A DNA stretch of 6,524 nucleotides. It comes from Oceanospirillaceae bacterium (lineage in GTDB: Bacteria; Pseudomonadota; Gammaproteobacteria; Pseudomonadales; Balneatricaceae). Position 1 is the stretch's first letter, and each line of letters begins with the position of its first letter. Shown in pieces: positions 1-6,470 of the stretch. A program made the translations under genes and the position numbers. Location of the stretch: positions 1-6,524 of the forward strand of contig DNNY01000041.1 of the NCBI GenBank assembly GCA_003497765.1. Direction: 5' to 3'. The notes under the pieces are model-generated. The model was given only the letters and a program-made list of their open reading frames with translations. It did not search any database and had not been told where the DNA came from.

Positions 1-624
1 TTATCAAGGGTCAAGGTTTACCAACAGAATGGGCACCCACACAAGGATCGAACTGCGGGTCTATTTACTCAGGCATTGGCAAAAAAATACCCCCTCATGC
101 CCATTGAGGAGGAAGGACGGCTGCACGATGATCGTTTGTTAGACAACTTCCTATTACGAGTTTATGCTTATAGTAACTTTCGCCGTGAGGTATTAAATCA
201 ACCCAGTATGTTTAAACTGATTAGCTTTCATAGTAGTTATAAATATCTACTACTAGCCCATAATCAAGAGCTTTATCGTTATCTAGGTCGGCTTCTTGGT
301 GGCAGCAAAAAGATTCCTTTAGAAGAGTTAACTCAACACTACTTCGAGAAGTTTATGCAGGCACTCGGCAAACAAGCAAACCGGAATAATCATACCAACA
401 CCTTGTTGCATATTCTGGGTTATCTAAAAAAGACCGTGCCTTCCGCTGCTCGACAGCATATTGTGGAAGTGATTTATAAATATCAACAAGGCATAATCCC
501 ATTAACAACCCCAGTAACCTTGCTAAAGCACTATTTACAGCAGTATGGTTCTAACTATATTAATGAGCAAAGATATTTAAACCCGTACCCCGAGAGTCTA
601 AACCCTTTAACAAGGCATATATAA
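1..624 (+). CDS. DUF523-DUF1722 fusion protein, 5'-truncated by window edge
   Basis: The reading frame is open from base 1 to the stop at 622-624, giving 207 visible residues. The first ~25 visible residues (SRVKVYQQNG...GLF) match the end of a DUF523 domain, followed by the linker motif PIEEEGRL (34-41). The rest is a DUF1722 (YbgA-type) domain: HSSYKYLLLAHNQELYRYLG, NTLLHILGYLKK, a PLTTPVTLLKHYL segment, and a C-terminal QRYLNPYPESL. Full-length fusions are about 320 residues, so roughly a third, including the Cys-containing N-terminal DUF523 motif, lies outside the window. A TTG at 76 could be taken as a start, but it falls inside conserved sequence and is not one. The biochemical function is unknown; E. 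coli ybgA (DUF1722 alone) lies directly upstream of the photolyase gene phr, and the fusion is often found near photolyase genes. It is followed after 41 bp by the DUF2878 gene on the same strand. The family call is secure. Confidence 0.93.
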   Translation, partial: LSRVKVYQQNGHPHKDRTAGLFTQALAKKYPLMPIEEEGRLHDDRLLDNFLLRVYAYSNFRREVLNQPSMFKLISFHSSYKYLLLAHNQELYRYLGRLLGGSKKIPLEELTQHYFEKFMQALGKQANRNNHTNTLLHILGYLKKTVPSAARQHIVEVIYKYQQGIIPLTTPVTLLKHYLQQYGSNYINEQRYLNPYPESLNPLTRHI

Positions 625-653
625 AGGCTAATAACAATAATTTTAAACAGCTT

Positions 654-658
654 AGAGG
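654..658 (+). promoter_or_regulatory. Ribosome binding site of DUF2878 gene
   Basis: AGAGG lies 7 bases before the ATG at 666, a good Shine-Dalgarno fit that supports this start. It sits in the 41-bp AT-rich gap after the DUF523-DUF1722 gene. Confidence 0.7.
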
Positions 659-665
659 TAACAAA

Positions 666-1157
666 ATGAACACATGGCGGTGGTTTCAACCAATTAGTTT
701 TCAGGTAATTTGGCTTGCTTGCGTCCTTGGTGGCAATGAGTGGCTATTTATTCCGGGGCTTATTCTTGTGGCACATTTTATCCTGACCCCAAGTTTTAAA
801 AATGATCTGCAAATTCTGCCGTTGATATTTCTTGGCTGTGCGTTAGATGTCTTTTTTACCCAGATTGGCTTATTTGTGTTTGACGTATTTCCATTCTGGC
901 TGATGATGCTTTGGGTGGCGTTTGTCCTTAATTTTGGCCACAGTTTGGGCTTTTTACGGCGCGTAAAATTGCCCTGGCTAATGATAGTTGGCGCCATAGG
1001 TGGTAGCTATGCGTATTGGATTAGTTGGCAATTAGGTGCTGTGACCTGGCCCTATGGCCCAATATTAAGTACTTCAGTAATTGCCATAACTTGGTCAATA
1101 CTCTTACCTATCCTAGTGCGTGGCGACCTTTACTTTAGGCGCTTAGGTTATGCTTAA
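666..1157 (+). CDS. DUF2878 family inner-membrane protein
   Basis: A 163-residue, strongly hydrophobic protein with five to six predicted membrane segments, roughly residues 10-22, 26-41, 48-66, 74-95, 104-122 and 132-151. Its pattern fits DUF2878: an N-terminal FQ...GG segment (12-23), an Asp in the third hydrophobic block (D61), a FPFWLMMLW block (75-83) followed by NFGHSLGFL (89-97), and a basic C-terminus. The length is normal for the family. No enzymatic motif is visible and the function is unknown. It has its own Shine-Dalgarno sequence, and its last 8 bases overlap the next gene, which implies translational coupling. In other genomes the family occurs with Cfa-like, DUF1365 and DUF3833 genes, as here. 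I infer an accessory membrane role in lipid modification or transport of its intermediates; this is not shown by the sequence. Confidence 0.85.
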   Translation: MNTWRWFQPISFQVIWLACVLGGNEWLFIPGLILVAHFILTPSFKNDLQILPLIFLGCALDVFFTQIGLFVFDVFPFWLMMLWVAFVLNFGHSLGFLRRVKLPWLMIVGAIGGSYAYWISWQLGAVTWPYGPILSTSVIAITWSILLPILVRGDLYFRRLGYA

Positions 1158-1704
1158 GGGTTTTGCTTGGCCAAACTTGGGCAGTTTTTTTGGTTTTATT
1201 TTGCTGCTCTACTCTGGGAGTTTATTTAGCAACCAAGAAAATACTGCTAATAAGGCTAACGTCATAGCCAGTGTGCCTAACTATCAGTTGGTTGGTGAAG
1301 CCGATGTGCATTGGCTTTGGGTAAAACTTTATACAGCTAGGTTATATACCCCATCAGGGTTTTATAACAACACGTTAACCACCTTATCTTTAGAACTAAC
1401 CTATGCAAGGGACTTTAAGCGTGAAGAACTAATTAAAGGAACGCTAAAAGAATGGCAACGCCAAAAGCTTAATTTCCTCCCCAAGTGGACTGAAGATTTA
1501 GAAAAAATATGGCCAAATATCAGTGCCAACGATCGTCTTTTATTATCGGTAGATAAAGATCACTACAGTGACTTTTTTCATAACGATGTTTACATTGGTA
1601 GCATAAAAGATAAGGCTTTTGCCACCGCATTTACGGCTATTTGGTTATCAGAAAACACTCAAAAACCTGAGTTACGTCAACAACTAATAGGATATGGATC
1701 ATGA
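1150..1704 (+). CDS. Chalcone isomerase-like secreted protein
   Basis: A 184-residue protein with a Sec-type signal peptide: Lys3, a hydrophobic core at about 10-22, and a likely cleavage site near S27. The mature part fits the bacterial chalcone-isomerase-like family (Chalcone_3 type). A Gly-Glu-Ala start to the first strand (49-51) is followed by VKLYTARLYTPSG (58-70), then LELTYARDFKREELI (81-95), and a C-terminal helix around KAFATAFTAIWL (155-166). In plants the related fold includes fatty-acid-binding proteins as well as true isomerases. Bacterial members of this kind are not expected to make flavonoids, so the name describes the fold only. The location is inferred to be periplasmic. 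The start overlaps the previous gene by 8 bp (AGG at 1145-1147 is too close to act alone, so coupling is likely) and the stop overlaps the next gene by 4 bp. A role in binding fatty-acyl intermediates in the envelope is plausible but unproven. Confidence 0.85.
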   Translation: MLKGFAWPNLGSFFGFILLLYSGSLFSNQENTANKANVIASVPNYQLVGEADVHWLWVKLYTARLYTPSGFYNNTLTTLSLELTYARDFKREELIKGTLKEWQRQKLNFLPKWTEDLEKIWPNISANDRLLLSVDKDHYSDFFHNDVYIGSIKDKAFATAFTAIWLSENTQKPELRQQLIGYGS

Positions 1705-2255
1705 AAACATCATCAGCATTTAGCAAGTTTGTTTATCGTTTTATCCTGGCTACAGGAATGGGCGCTGTTATTTCTAGTTGCGGCACTGTTCCTGCAGATT
1801 ATAAATCCACTACCCCCGAATTCGATATGGCTACCTTTTTCAATGGTGAATTAAAGGCCTATGGTATGGTTCAAAATCGATCAGGGAAAGTCATTCGACG
1901 CTTTGATGCTGACCTCACTGGTACTTGGAACGGCAATGAAGGCATCCTAGATGAAGATTTTGTCTATGATGATGGCGAGACCCAGAAGCGCATTTGGAAG
2001 CTTAAAAAACTACCTAATAACAACTACAGTGGCACCGCCGGTGATGTAATTGGTGTGGCTACAGGACAAAGTGCTGGTTATGCCTTTAATTGGCATTACA
2101 CCCTTGCCATTGATGTTAATGGTAAAACATGGAATATTAATTTAGATGACTGGATGTACCAGCTAAATGATTCCCGCATTATCAATAGAACGGTTATGAC
2201 TAAATGGGGATTTAAAGTAGGTGAAATCACCCTGATTATTGAGAAACTCGACTAA
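1701..2255 (+). CDS. DUF3833 family lipoprotein
   Basis: A 184-residue protein whose N-terminus is a lipoprotein signal: basic residues, a hydrophobic stretch at 11-24 and lipobox I-S-S-C with Cys27 as the lipidation site. Residue 28 is Gly, not Asp, so sorting to the outer membrane is the default expectation. The mature part matches DUF3833 well: FFNGELKAYG (46-55), SGKVIRRF (61-68), EDFVYDDGE (85-93), RIWKL (97-101), a GTAGDVIGVATG block (111-122), NLDDWMYQL (147-155), and INRTVMTKWG (161-170). Function is unknown. The start is fixed by an ATGA overlap with the previous stop, and AGGA at 1689-1692 lies 8 bases upstream. It is the last gene of the + strand operon and faces the regulator gene 43 bp away. 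With the two preceding genes it forms an inner-membrane/periplasm/outer-membrane set, suggesting a shared envelope role. Confidence 0.9.
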   Translation: MKTSSAFSKFVYRFILATGMGAVISSCGTVPADYKSTTPEFDMATFFNGELKAYGMVQNRSGKVIRRFDADLTGTWNGNEGILDEDFVYDDGETQKRIWKLKKLPNNNYSGTAGDVIGVATGQSAGYAFNWHYTLAIDVNGKTWNINLDDWMYQLNDSRIINRTVMTKWGFKVGEITLIIEKLD

Positions 2256-2282
2256 TCAGAGTAACGCAACAACTTATTATAA

Positions 2283-2312
2283 TCCCGCTTTCTATATATT
2301 AATAAAGCGGGA
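2283..2312. terminator. Inverted repeat between convergent operons, possible bidirectional terminator
   Basis: A perfect 9-bp inverted repeat, TCCCGCTTT (2283-2291) and AAAGCGGGA (2304-2312), encloses a 12-base AT-rich loop. It sits where the two operons converge, so it can fold on either transcript. No clean U-tract follows on the + side (CTAATTCA); on the - side the sequence after the stem is TTATAATAAG, only moderately U-rich. It is therefore a weak or attenuated terminator, or a 3'-end stabilising hairpin. The right arm lies within the last codons of the regulator gene, which stops at 2299. Confidence 0.6.
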
Positions 2313-3192
2313 CTAATTCAACTAGTTCGTTTATGGCTTTGGAAAAATCACTGCCTAACAAATGCACCGATTCAAACGCCACATCAACATCGTTGATACC
2401 GCCTAACATAATGGGAATATCAAGTGTCTGAGCCAGTTCATCAAGCTGCTTAACGAACTCGGTATCTGGCGTGCTATTTACCATAGATAAGATTACCCCA
2501 GCCGCTTGTACTTTGTTCACTACCGGTGTTATCTGATCCAAAGGCAGATCGGCACCAAGAAGTAATAAACAATAGCCTGCATTTTTTGCACTTAAGGCAA
2601 ATAATAGGCTACCTAATTCATGATGTTCACCCGGTACACAAGCAATCACTAAAGTAGGCCCAATAGACTGCGCACTATGATGAATTCGAGCGCCAATTTT
2701 ATTTCTTAAATAGGTAGAAAAGAAATGCTCTTCTGCAACACTAGTTGCACCAATAGGCCATCGCTTGCCTAATGCAACTAATGTGGGTCGCAGTATCTTT
2801 TCTGTCACTACATCCACGGAATAAAGGGAAAGTGCCTCTTGGTAAGTTTCATCTAATTTATAAGTATCAAAGTTATTAATTGCTTCCAGTAGCTCCATAA
2901 CCATATGCTGCCATTGTTGGCTATTAACACTTAGTTCTTGCTGATTAACGCCATTAATCACATGCTGCAAAGCATCCAGTTCACGAATGGCTTTACTAAT
3001 GGTGGCACCACGCGCAATACGCTGTTGCAGGCGCTTTATCAAGGCCACATCATCCTCAGTATAATGGCGATGCCCACAGGCTGTCCGTTGCGCCTGAAGA
3101 ATACCATAACGACGCTCCCAAGCCCTTATAGTAGAGGGTGGAACACCAGTTCTTTCCGCCAAAATACGAATCGGGAAAGTGGATAAATTCAT
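2299..3192 (-). CDS. MerR-family regulator with B12-binding domain, CarH/LitR type
   Basis: A 297-residue transcription factor. Residues ~7-75 form a MerR DNA-binding domain with the signature STIRAWERRYG (20-30) typical of CarA/CarH/LitR proteins. Residues ~95-165 form the helical cap of a cobalamin domain, including Wx9EH (W145, E155, H156). Residues ~178-295 are a Rossmann-like B12 fold with ExHxxG (E189, H191, G194), a variant of the DxHxxG lower-ligand motif, and a GG pair (264-265). The W-to-EH and H156-to-H191 spacings equal those I recall for Thermus CarH (W131, H142, H177). Adenosylcobalamin binding in the dark with repression, and release on light, is inferred by family. The residue after the Trp is Pro146, where Thermus CarH has His132. 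The gene is last in the - operon, 9 bp after the methyltransferase stop, with only a weak Shine-Dalgarno sequence (TAGG at 8-base spacing), so translational coupling is likely. It is the probable regulator of one or both operons. Confidence 0.92.
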   Translation of the reverse strand: MNLSTFPIRILAERTGVPPSTIRAWERRYGILQAQRTACGHRHYTEDDVALIKRLQQRIARGATISKAIRELDALQHVINGVNQQELSVNSQQWQHMVMELLEAINNFDTYKLDETYQEALSLYSVDVVTEKILRPTLVALGKRWPIGATSVAEEHFFSTYLRNKIGARIHHSAQSIGPTLVIACVPGEHHELGSLLFALSAKNAGYCLLLLGADLPLDQITPVVNKVQAAGVILSMVNSTPDTEFVKQLDELAQTLDIPIMLGGINDVDVAFESVHLLGSDFSKAINELVELVPLY

Positions 3193-3201
3193 GACCGGAA
3201 C

Positions 3202-4449
3202 CTAGCTACCCTGTTTGTCCAGCACAACTTGCCACGTACCTAGGTGGGCTTCCATAAAGCCAGCTTGGCAATAGTCTAGGTAGTAACGCCACATACGCAC
3301 AAAAGCATCCGGATAGCCAAGCTGAATAACATTTTGATACTGCTCATCAAAGCGTTGCTTCCAGTCAGCTAAGGTTCGAGCGTAGTGCAGAGCAATATTT
3401 TCTTCATGACTGGGTTGCAATGAAGTTGTCTGCTTAAGGGTCTGTTTAATGATCGCCAAAGAAGGCAAGAATCCACCTGGGAAAATATGCCGCTTGATAA
3501 AGTCTACGCGATTAAGAGCCTCCTCATAACGATCATCTCGAATGGTGATAGCCTGTAAAACCATTTTGCCACCTGGTTTTAACAATTTGTCGCATTGTTG
3601 GAAATAAGTAGGTAAGAATTCATGGCCAACGGCCTCAATCATTTCAATGGACACCAGCTTATCGTATTGGCCTTCTAATTCCCGGTAATCCTGTTTTAGT
3701 AAGGTGATTTGTTTGCTCAAACCAGCTACTTTAATAGCCTGCTTGGCGTACTGGTATTGCTGTTCAGAAATAGTGGTTGTGGTGACCCGACAACCAAACT
3801 GTTGTGCGGCATAAATAGCTAAACCTCCCCAACCAGTACCAATTTCTAACAAATGGTCTTGAGGGCCAAGTTTCAACTTTTGGCACACTTGCAACAGCTT
3901 GGCTTCTGAGGCCTGCTCAAGATCCAAATCAGGAGTGCGATAGTAGGCACTTGAATACATCATACGAGCATCTAAAAATAAACTAAACAAGCTATTACTT
4001 AGGTCATAATGGGCTTGTATATTGTCTTTACTACCCGACACCGTATTACGACGCAATCTATGCCAAGTTTGCTGCGCAGTGTGTAAGGCGCCATTAATAC
4101 GGTCAATACCATCACTTAATTCCACATTGCGTAACATTAACCGCAGCAAGGCCACTAAATTATTACAAGACCAACGCCCTTGCATATAGCTTTCACCCGC
4201 CCCTAAACCACCATGCATGGAGATATCAAGCCAAAAGCGACTATCATTTACATTGACCACAATTGTGGGATTTGAAGGGTCTTCAATCTCACCAAAAGTG
4301 GTCACCTGACCACCCTCTTCTAATAATACTTGGCCACCTTGCAAGCGGTTAAGATATTTAAATACCTGTTTGCGGGCTAGGTTATGTGACCAATGCTTTT
4401 TGTCAACGCCCATTACTGGGCTAATTGCGGGAATAATATTTGTTTTCAT
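3202..4449 (-). CDS. cfa: Cyclopropane-fatty-acid synthase family SAM methyltransferase
   Basis: A 415-residue protein of the Cfa family (E. coli Cfa is ~380). It should use S-adenosylmethionine to alkylate the double bond of unsaturated acyl chains in membrane phospholipids, acting at the inner face of the inner membrane. Residues 1-135 form the lipid-associated N-terminal domain (SYMQGRWSCNNL at 87-98). The catalytic domain follows, with AHYDLSNSLFSLFLD (146-160), SAM motif I LEIGTGWGG (201-209), VSIEMIEAVG (266-275), LKPGG (290-294), and IFPGGFLPS (322-330). Compared with the E. coli bicarbonate site, the Cys of YSCAY is Ser167 and the His of LHTIG is Gln299, while the Glu (E272), Ile (I301) and Tyr (Y356) equivalents remain. 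It may therefore be a methyltransferase making methyl-branched or furan-fatty-acid precursors (UfaM-like) instead of a true cyclopropane synthase. AAGGA at 4458-4462 lies 8 bases before the ATG. It starts 16 bp after the DUF1365 stop. Confidence 0.92.
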   Translation of the reverse strand: MKTNIIPAISPVMGVDKKHWSHNLARKQVFKYLNRLQGGQVLLEEGGQVTTFGEIEDPSNPTIVVNVNDSRFWLDISMHGGLGAGESYMQGRWSCNNLVALLRLMLRNVELSDGIDRINGALHTAQQTWHRLRRNTVSGSKDNIQAHYDLSNSLFSLFLDARMMYSSAYYRTPDLDLEQASEAKLLQVCQKLKLGPQDHLLEIGTGWGGLAIYAAQQFGCRVTTTTISEQQYQYAKQAIKVAGLSKQITLLKQDYRELEGQYDKLVSIEMIEAVGHEFLPTYFQQCDKLLKPGGKMVLQAITIRDDRYEEALNRVDFIKRHIFPGGFLPSLAIIKQTLKQTTSLQPSHEENIALHYARTLADWKQRFDEQYQNVIQLGYPDAFVRMWRYYLDYCQAGFMEAHLGTWQVVLDKQGS

Positions 4450-4457
4450 ATTTACAA

Positions 4458-4462
4458 TCCTT
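4458..4462 (-). promoter_or_regulatory. Ribosome binding site of the Cfa-family gene
   Basis: On the - strand AAGGA precedes the ATG at 4449 by 8 bases. It lies in the 16-bp gap after the DUF1365 stop and confirms the chosen start. Confidence 0.75.
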
Positions 4463-4465
4463 GCT

Positions 4466-5215
4466 TCAGTCTTTTTGTGGGTGAGGATAAAAGGACACTC
4501 TCTTAAGCCAGAGGCGCAGAGCTTGCCAATAAATCAAAAATACAATTTTCATTGTCATAAATGGAAAGTTAAGTAGTACTTTGGATAAATTGATACCACT
4601 TATAGGCATTCGCTTTAAAGCTAAACTAGCATCAAATACCCGCTGTTCCTGGCGCCAACAACTCATGTGTACTTTAAGCCGTTTAGCAGGTGCCGACATA
4701 AGCCACTCGTAATCCATATCCATTGGCAAGAATGGCGACACATGAAAGGCTTTGGGTTGCTTATAGCGATTGGGCAACGATGTTTGTGGATTATTAGCAT
4801 CCAATACATAAATATGTTGTTCTTTCCACGGCGTGTTATGTACTTCACAAACAATAAATTCTAGCTCTTTATCATCGTCACTAAAGCAATAGTAAAAGCT
4901 AACTGGGTTAAAACAATGGCCAAAATAACGTAAATGAGTGAGTAAACGAACTGGGCCATTATGATGTTTACCAGTGGCTTTATAGACTTCCTCCTGCACT
5001 GCTTGCTTTAAAGTTCGACTTTCATGCCCCATATGATCTCGACGCCTAAACGAAGCTAAATTAGCTTTATCAACCGACCAAAACCAGTAGCGATCAAATA
5101 GTTTAGGCAGTTCATCAAGGTCCAAGTAAACCATAAACAAATGGTAAGCAAAGGCATGCAGAGTGGGCTGCATACGTTTATGCCTTACTTTGCCAAGATA
5201 AAGAGCACTATGCAT
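4466..5215 (-). CDS. DUF1365 family protein
   Basis: A 249-residue protein matching DUF1365 over its whole length. The N-terminus [17 protein letters not shown] is followed by [17 protein letters not shown] (20-36). The family core is [12 protein letters not shown] (99-110), then [14 protein letters not shown] (123-136) and [17 protein letters not shown] (155-171). The C-terminus has a hydrophobic segment (~213-236) and a [14 protein letters not shown] end, suggesting membrane association. The frame is open further upstream to 5317, but that stretch lies inside the preceding gene and lacks family resemblance; the ATG at 5215 has AGGAG 7 bases before it and gives the normal family start. The gene overlaps the FAD protein's stop by 8 bp. 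No biochemical activity is established to my knowledge. The family occurs almost always beside a COG2907-type FAD protein and a Cfa-like enzyme, as here, which implies a role in acyl-chain modification. Confidence 0.92.
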   Translation of the reverse strand: MHSALYLGKVRHKRMQPTLHAFAYHLFMVYLDLDELPKLFDRYWFWSVDKANLASFRRRDHMGHESRTLKQAVQEEVYKATGKHHNGPVRLLTHLRYFGHCFNPVSFYYCFSDDDKELEFIVCEVHNTPWKEQHIYVLDANNPQTSLPNRYKQPKAFHVSPFLPMDMDYEWLMSAPAKRLKVHMSCWRQEQRVFDASLALKRMPISGINLSKVLLNFPFMTMKIVFLIYWQALRLWLKRVSFYPHPQKD

Positions 5216-6470
5216 CTGCATGCTCCTGCATATGCCTAATGGCTGCCATAGCACTAGCAACACCATCTTCGTGAAAACCTTTGCCCCAATAGGCTCCACA
5301 ATATAATATGGGGCCACTATTCAGATCGGCTTGTTGATCTTGGAAGTTAACGCCCTCGGGGGTGAACACCGGATGGGCGTAGTTTAATCGCTTAATAATT
5401 TTGTCTGGATCAATCTGCTCGGTAGCATTTAAGGTAACAAAAAAGTCCTGCTTTGAATCTAGACCTTGCAGACAATTCATATGATAGGTTACGGTAGCGC
5501 GTTGCTGGCCACTGGCAGCATAATCAGCAGCAATTTGGTAGTTCCATGCCGCCCAAGCAAGACGATTGCGAGGCATTAAGCTAGCATCTGTATGCAAAAC
5601 CACTTCATTATCTTGATAGGGAATACTAGATAAAACCTGTCGTTCTTTAGGTGTAGCTTGCTGACCTAGAATGGCTAGACTCTGATTTGAATGGGTTGCC
5701 ATAAAGACTTTATCAAAACGCTGTTCAGGCTGATTAAGTGGTTTAACGACCACTTGTCTAAGTTCTCTTCTTACCCACTCAATTGGGGTATTGAGGTGTA
5801 CATTTTGTTTATAGCCTTCTGACATGACCTCCACATAACGAGCAGAACCACCTTTAACAACATACCACTGAGGTCGATTGCGTAAATCTAGTAAGCCATG
5901 ATTATCAAAGAAGCGCACAAAGAAACGTGCTGGGAAACTCAGCATGGTATCTGGATCTGTCGACCAAATAGCTGCCCCCATTGGCAAGATATAACTATGA
6001 ATAAACTGCTCACCATAGCCCTCTTTTTTCAGCAATTCACCTAAAGATAAATCATCAGCCATGCTCCTGCTTAATTCACGAGCTTGGCGGTTAAAGCGTA
6101 AAATATCTTTTATCATCAGATAAAAACGAGGACTAAAAATATTGCTGCGCTGCGCAAATAGGGTATTTAGGTTATGGCCGTTATATTCCAACCCAGTTTT
6201 CAAGTTCTTTACTGAAAAACTCATTTCAGTCTTTTGACCAGACACACCCAGCCGATCTAGTAAGCCATTGTAAAGTGGGTATGTACGATCATTAAAAACA
6301 ATAAAACCCGTATCAATAGACAGCGTCTCATCACCCCACTCCACTGTATGAGTATGAGTATGACCACCCAGATGATCACCCGCCTCAAATAAGGTTAGAT
6401 CATGGTCTTTGTGGAGATAATAGGCAACTGTATTACCACTGATGCCACCACCAATCACCGCTATCCTCAT
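5208..6470 (-). CDS. FAD/NAD-binding amine-oxidase-like protein (COG2907 type)
   Basis: A 420-residue flavoprotein. The N-terminal dinucleotide-binding fold is clear: VIGGGISG with glycines 7, 9 and 12, and an acidic residue ending strand 2 (E29), followed by HLGGHTHT (33-40). Next comes [15 protein letters not shown] (51-65), typical of the predicted NAD/FAD-binding proteins of COG2907, and MSFSV (83-87). The C-terminal FAD-contact block is [14 protein letters not shown] (390-403). The family is related to amine oxidases and phytoene desaturase-type enzymes; the substrate is not known from sequence. The neighbouring Cfa-like gene suggests dehydrogenation or oxidation of a modified acyl chain. 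A comparable flavoprotein gene occurs with Cfa-like genes in the singlet-oxygen regulon of Rhodobacter sphaeroides, where methylated dienoic and furan fatty acids are made; I cannot say whether this protein is that desaturase. AAGGA at 6480-6484 lies 9 bases before the ATG, and the start overlaps the preceding frame's stop (ATGA). Confidence 0.93.
   Translation of the reverse strand: MRIAVIGGGISGNTVAYYLHKDHDLTLFEAGDHLGGHTHTHTVEWGDETLSIDTGFIVFNDRTYPLYNGLLDRLGVSGQKTEMSFSVKNLKTGLEYNGHNLNTLFAQRSNIFSPRFYLMIKDILRFNRQARELSRSMADDLSLGELLKKEGYGEQFIHSYILPMGAAIWSTDPDTMLSFPARFFVRFFDNHGLLDLRNRPQWYVVKGGSARYVEVMSEGYKQNVHLNTPIEWVRRELRQVVVKPLNQPEQRFDKVFMATHSNQSLAILGQQATPKERQVLSSIPYQDNEVVLHTDASLMPRNRLAWAAWNYQIAADYAASGQQRATVTYHMNCLQGLDSKQDFFVTLNATEQIDPDKIIKRLNYAHPVFTPEGVNFQDQQADLNSGPILYCGAYWGKGFHEDGVASAMAAIRHMQEHADA
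5223..5227 (-). promoter_or_regulatory. Ribosome binding site deciding the DUF1365 start
   Basis: On the - strand AGGAG lies 7 bases before the ATG at 5215. For the neighbouring in-frame ATG at 5221 the spacing would be only 1 base, so translation should begin at 5215. The site lies inside the last codons of the FAD-protein gene. Confidence 0.75.

Noticed and set aside
76..78. TTG as the start of a free-standing DUF1722 protein
   Set aside because: The frame stays open to base 1, and the residues before the TTG match the end of DUF523, so the gene is a fusion truncated by the window edge.
625..665. Possible internal promoter in the AT-rich gap before the DUF2878 gene
   Set aside because: TATAAA and AATAAT resemble -10 boxes, but no convincing -35 at proper spacing is seen, and random AT-rich DNA would give the same.
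701..997. 98-codon open frame on the - strand
   Set aside because: It is antisense to the well-supported DUF2878 gene and its translation has no recognisable domain.
2938..3186. 82-codon open frame on the + strand
   Set aside because: It is antisense to the conserved DNA-binding and linker region of the MerR regulator and has no family resemblance.
4370..4576. 68-codon open frame on the + strand with a hydrophobic stretch
   Set aside because: It crosses antisense over the start of the Cfa-family gene and the end of DUF1365; the hydrophobic run is a by-product of the opposite-strand codons.
4663..4864. Two short open frames on opposite strands within the DUF1365 gene
   Set aside because: Both are out of frame with conserved DUF1365 motifs and resemble no family.
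6340..6362. Short repeated bases encoding His-Thr-His-Thr-His-Thr in the FAD protein
   Set aside because: It lies in the GGHTHT segment common to the family, so it is ordinary coding sequence and not a regulatory repeat.
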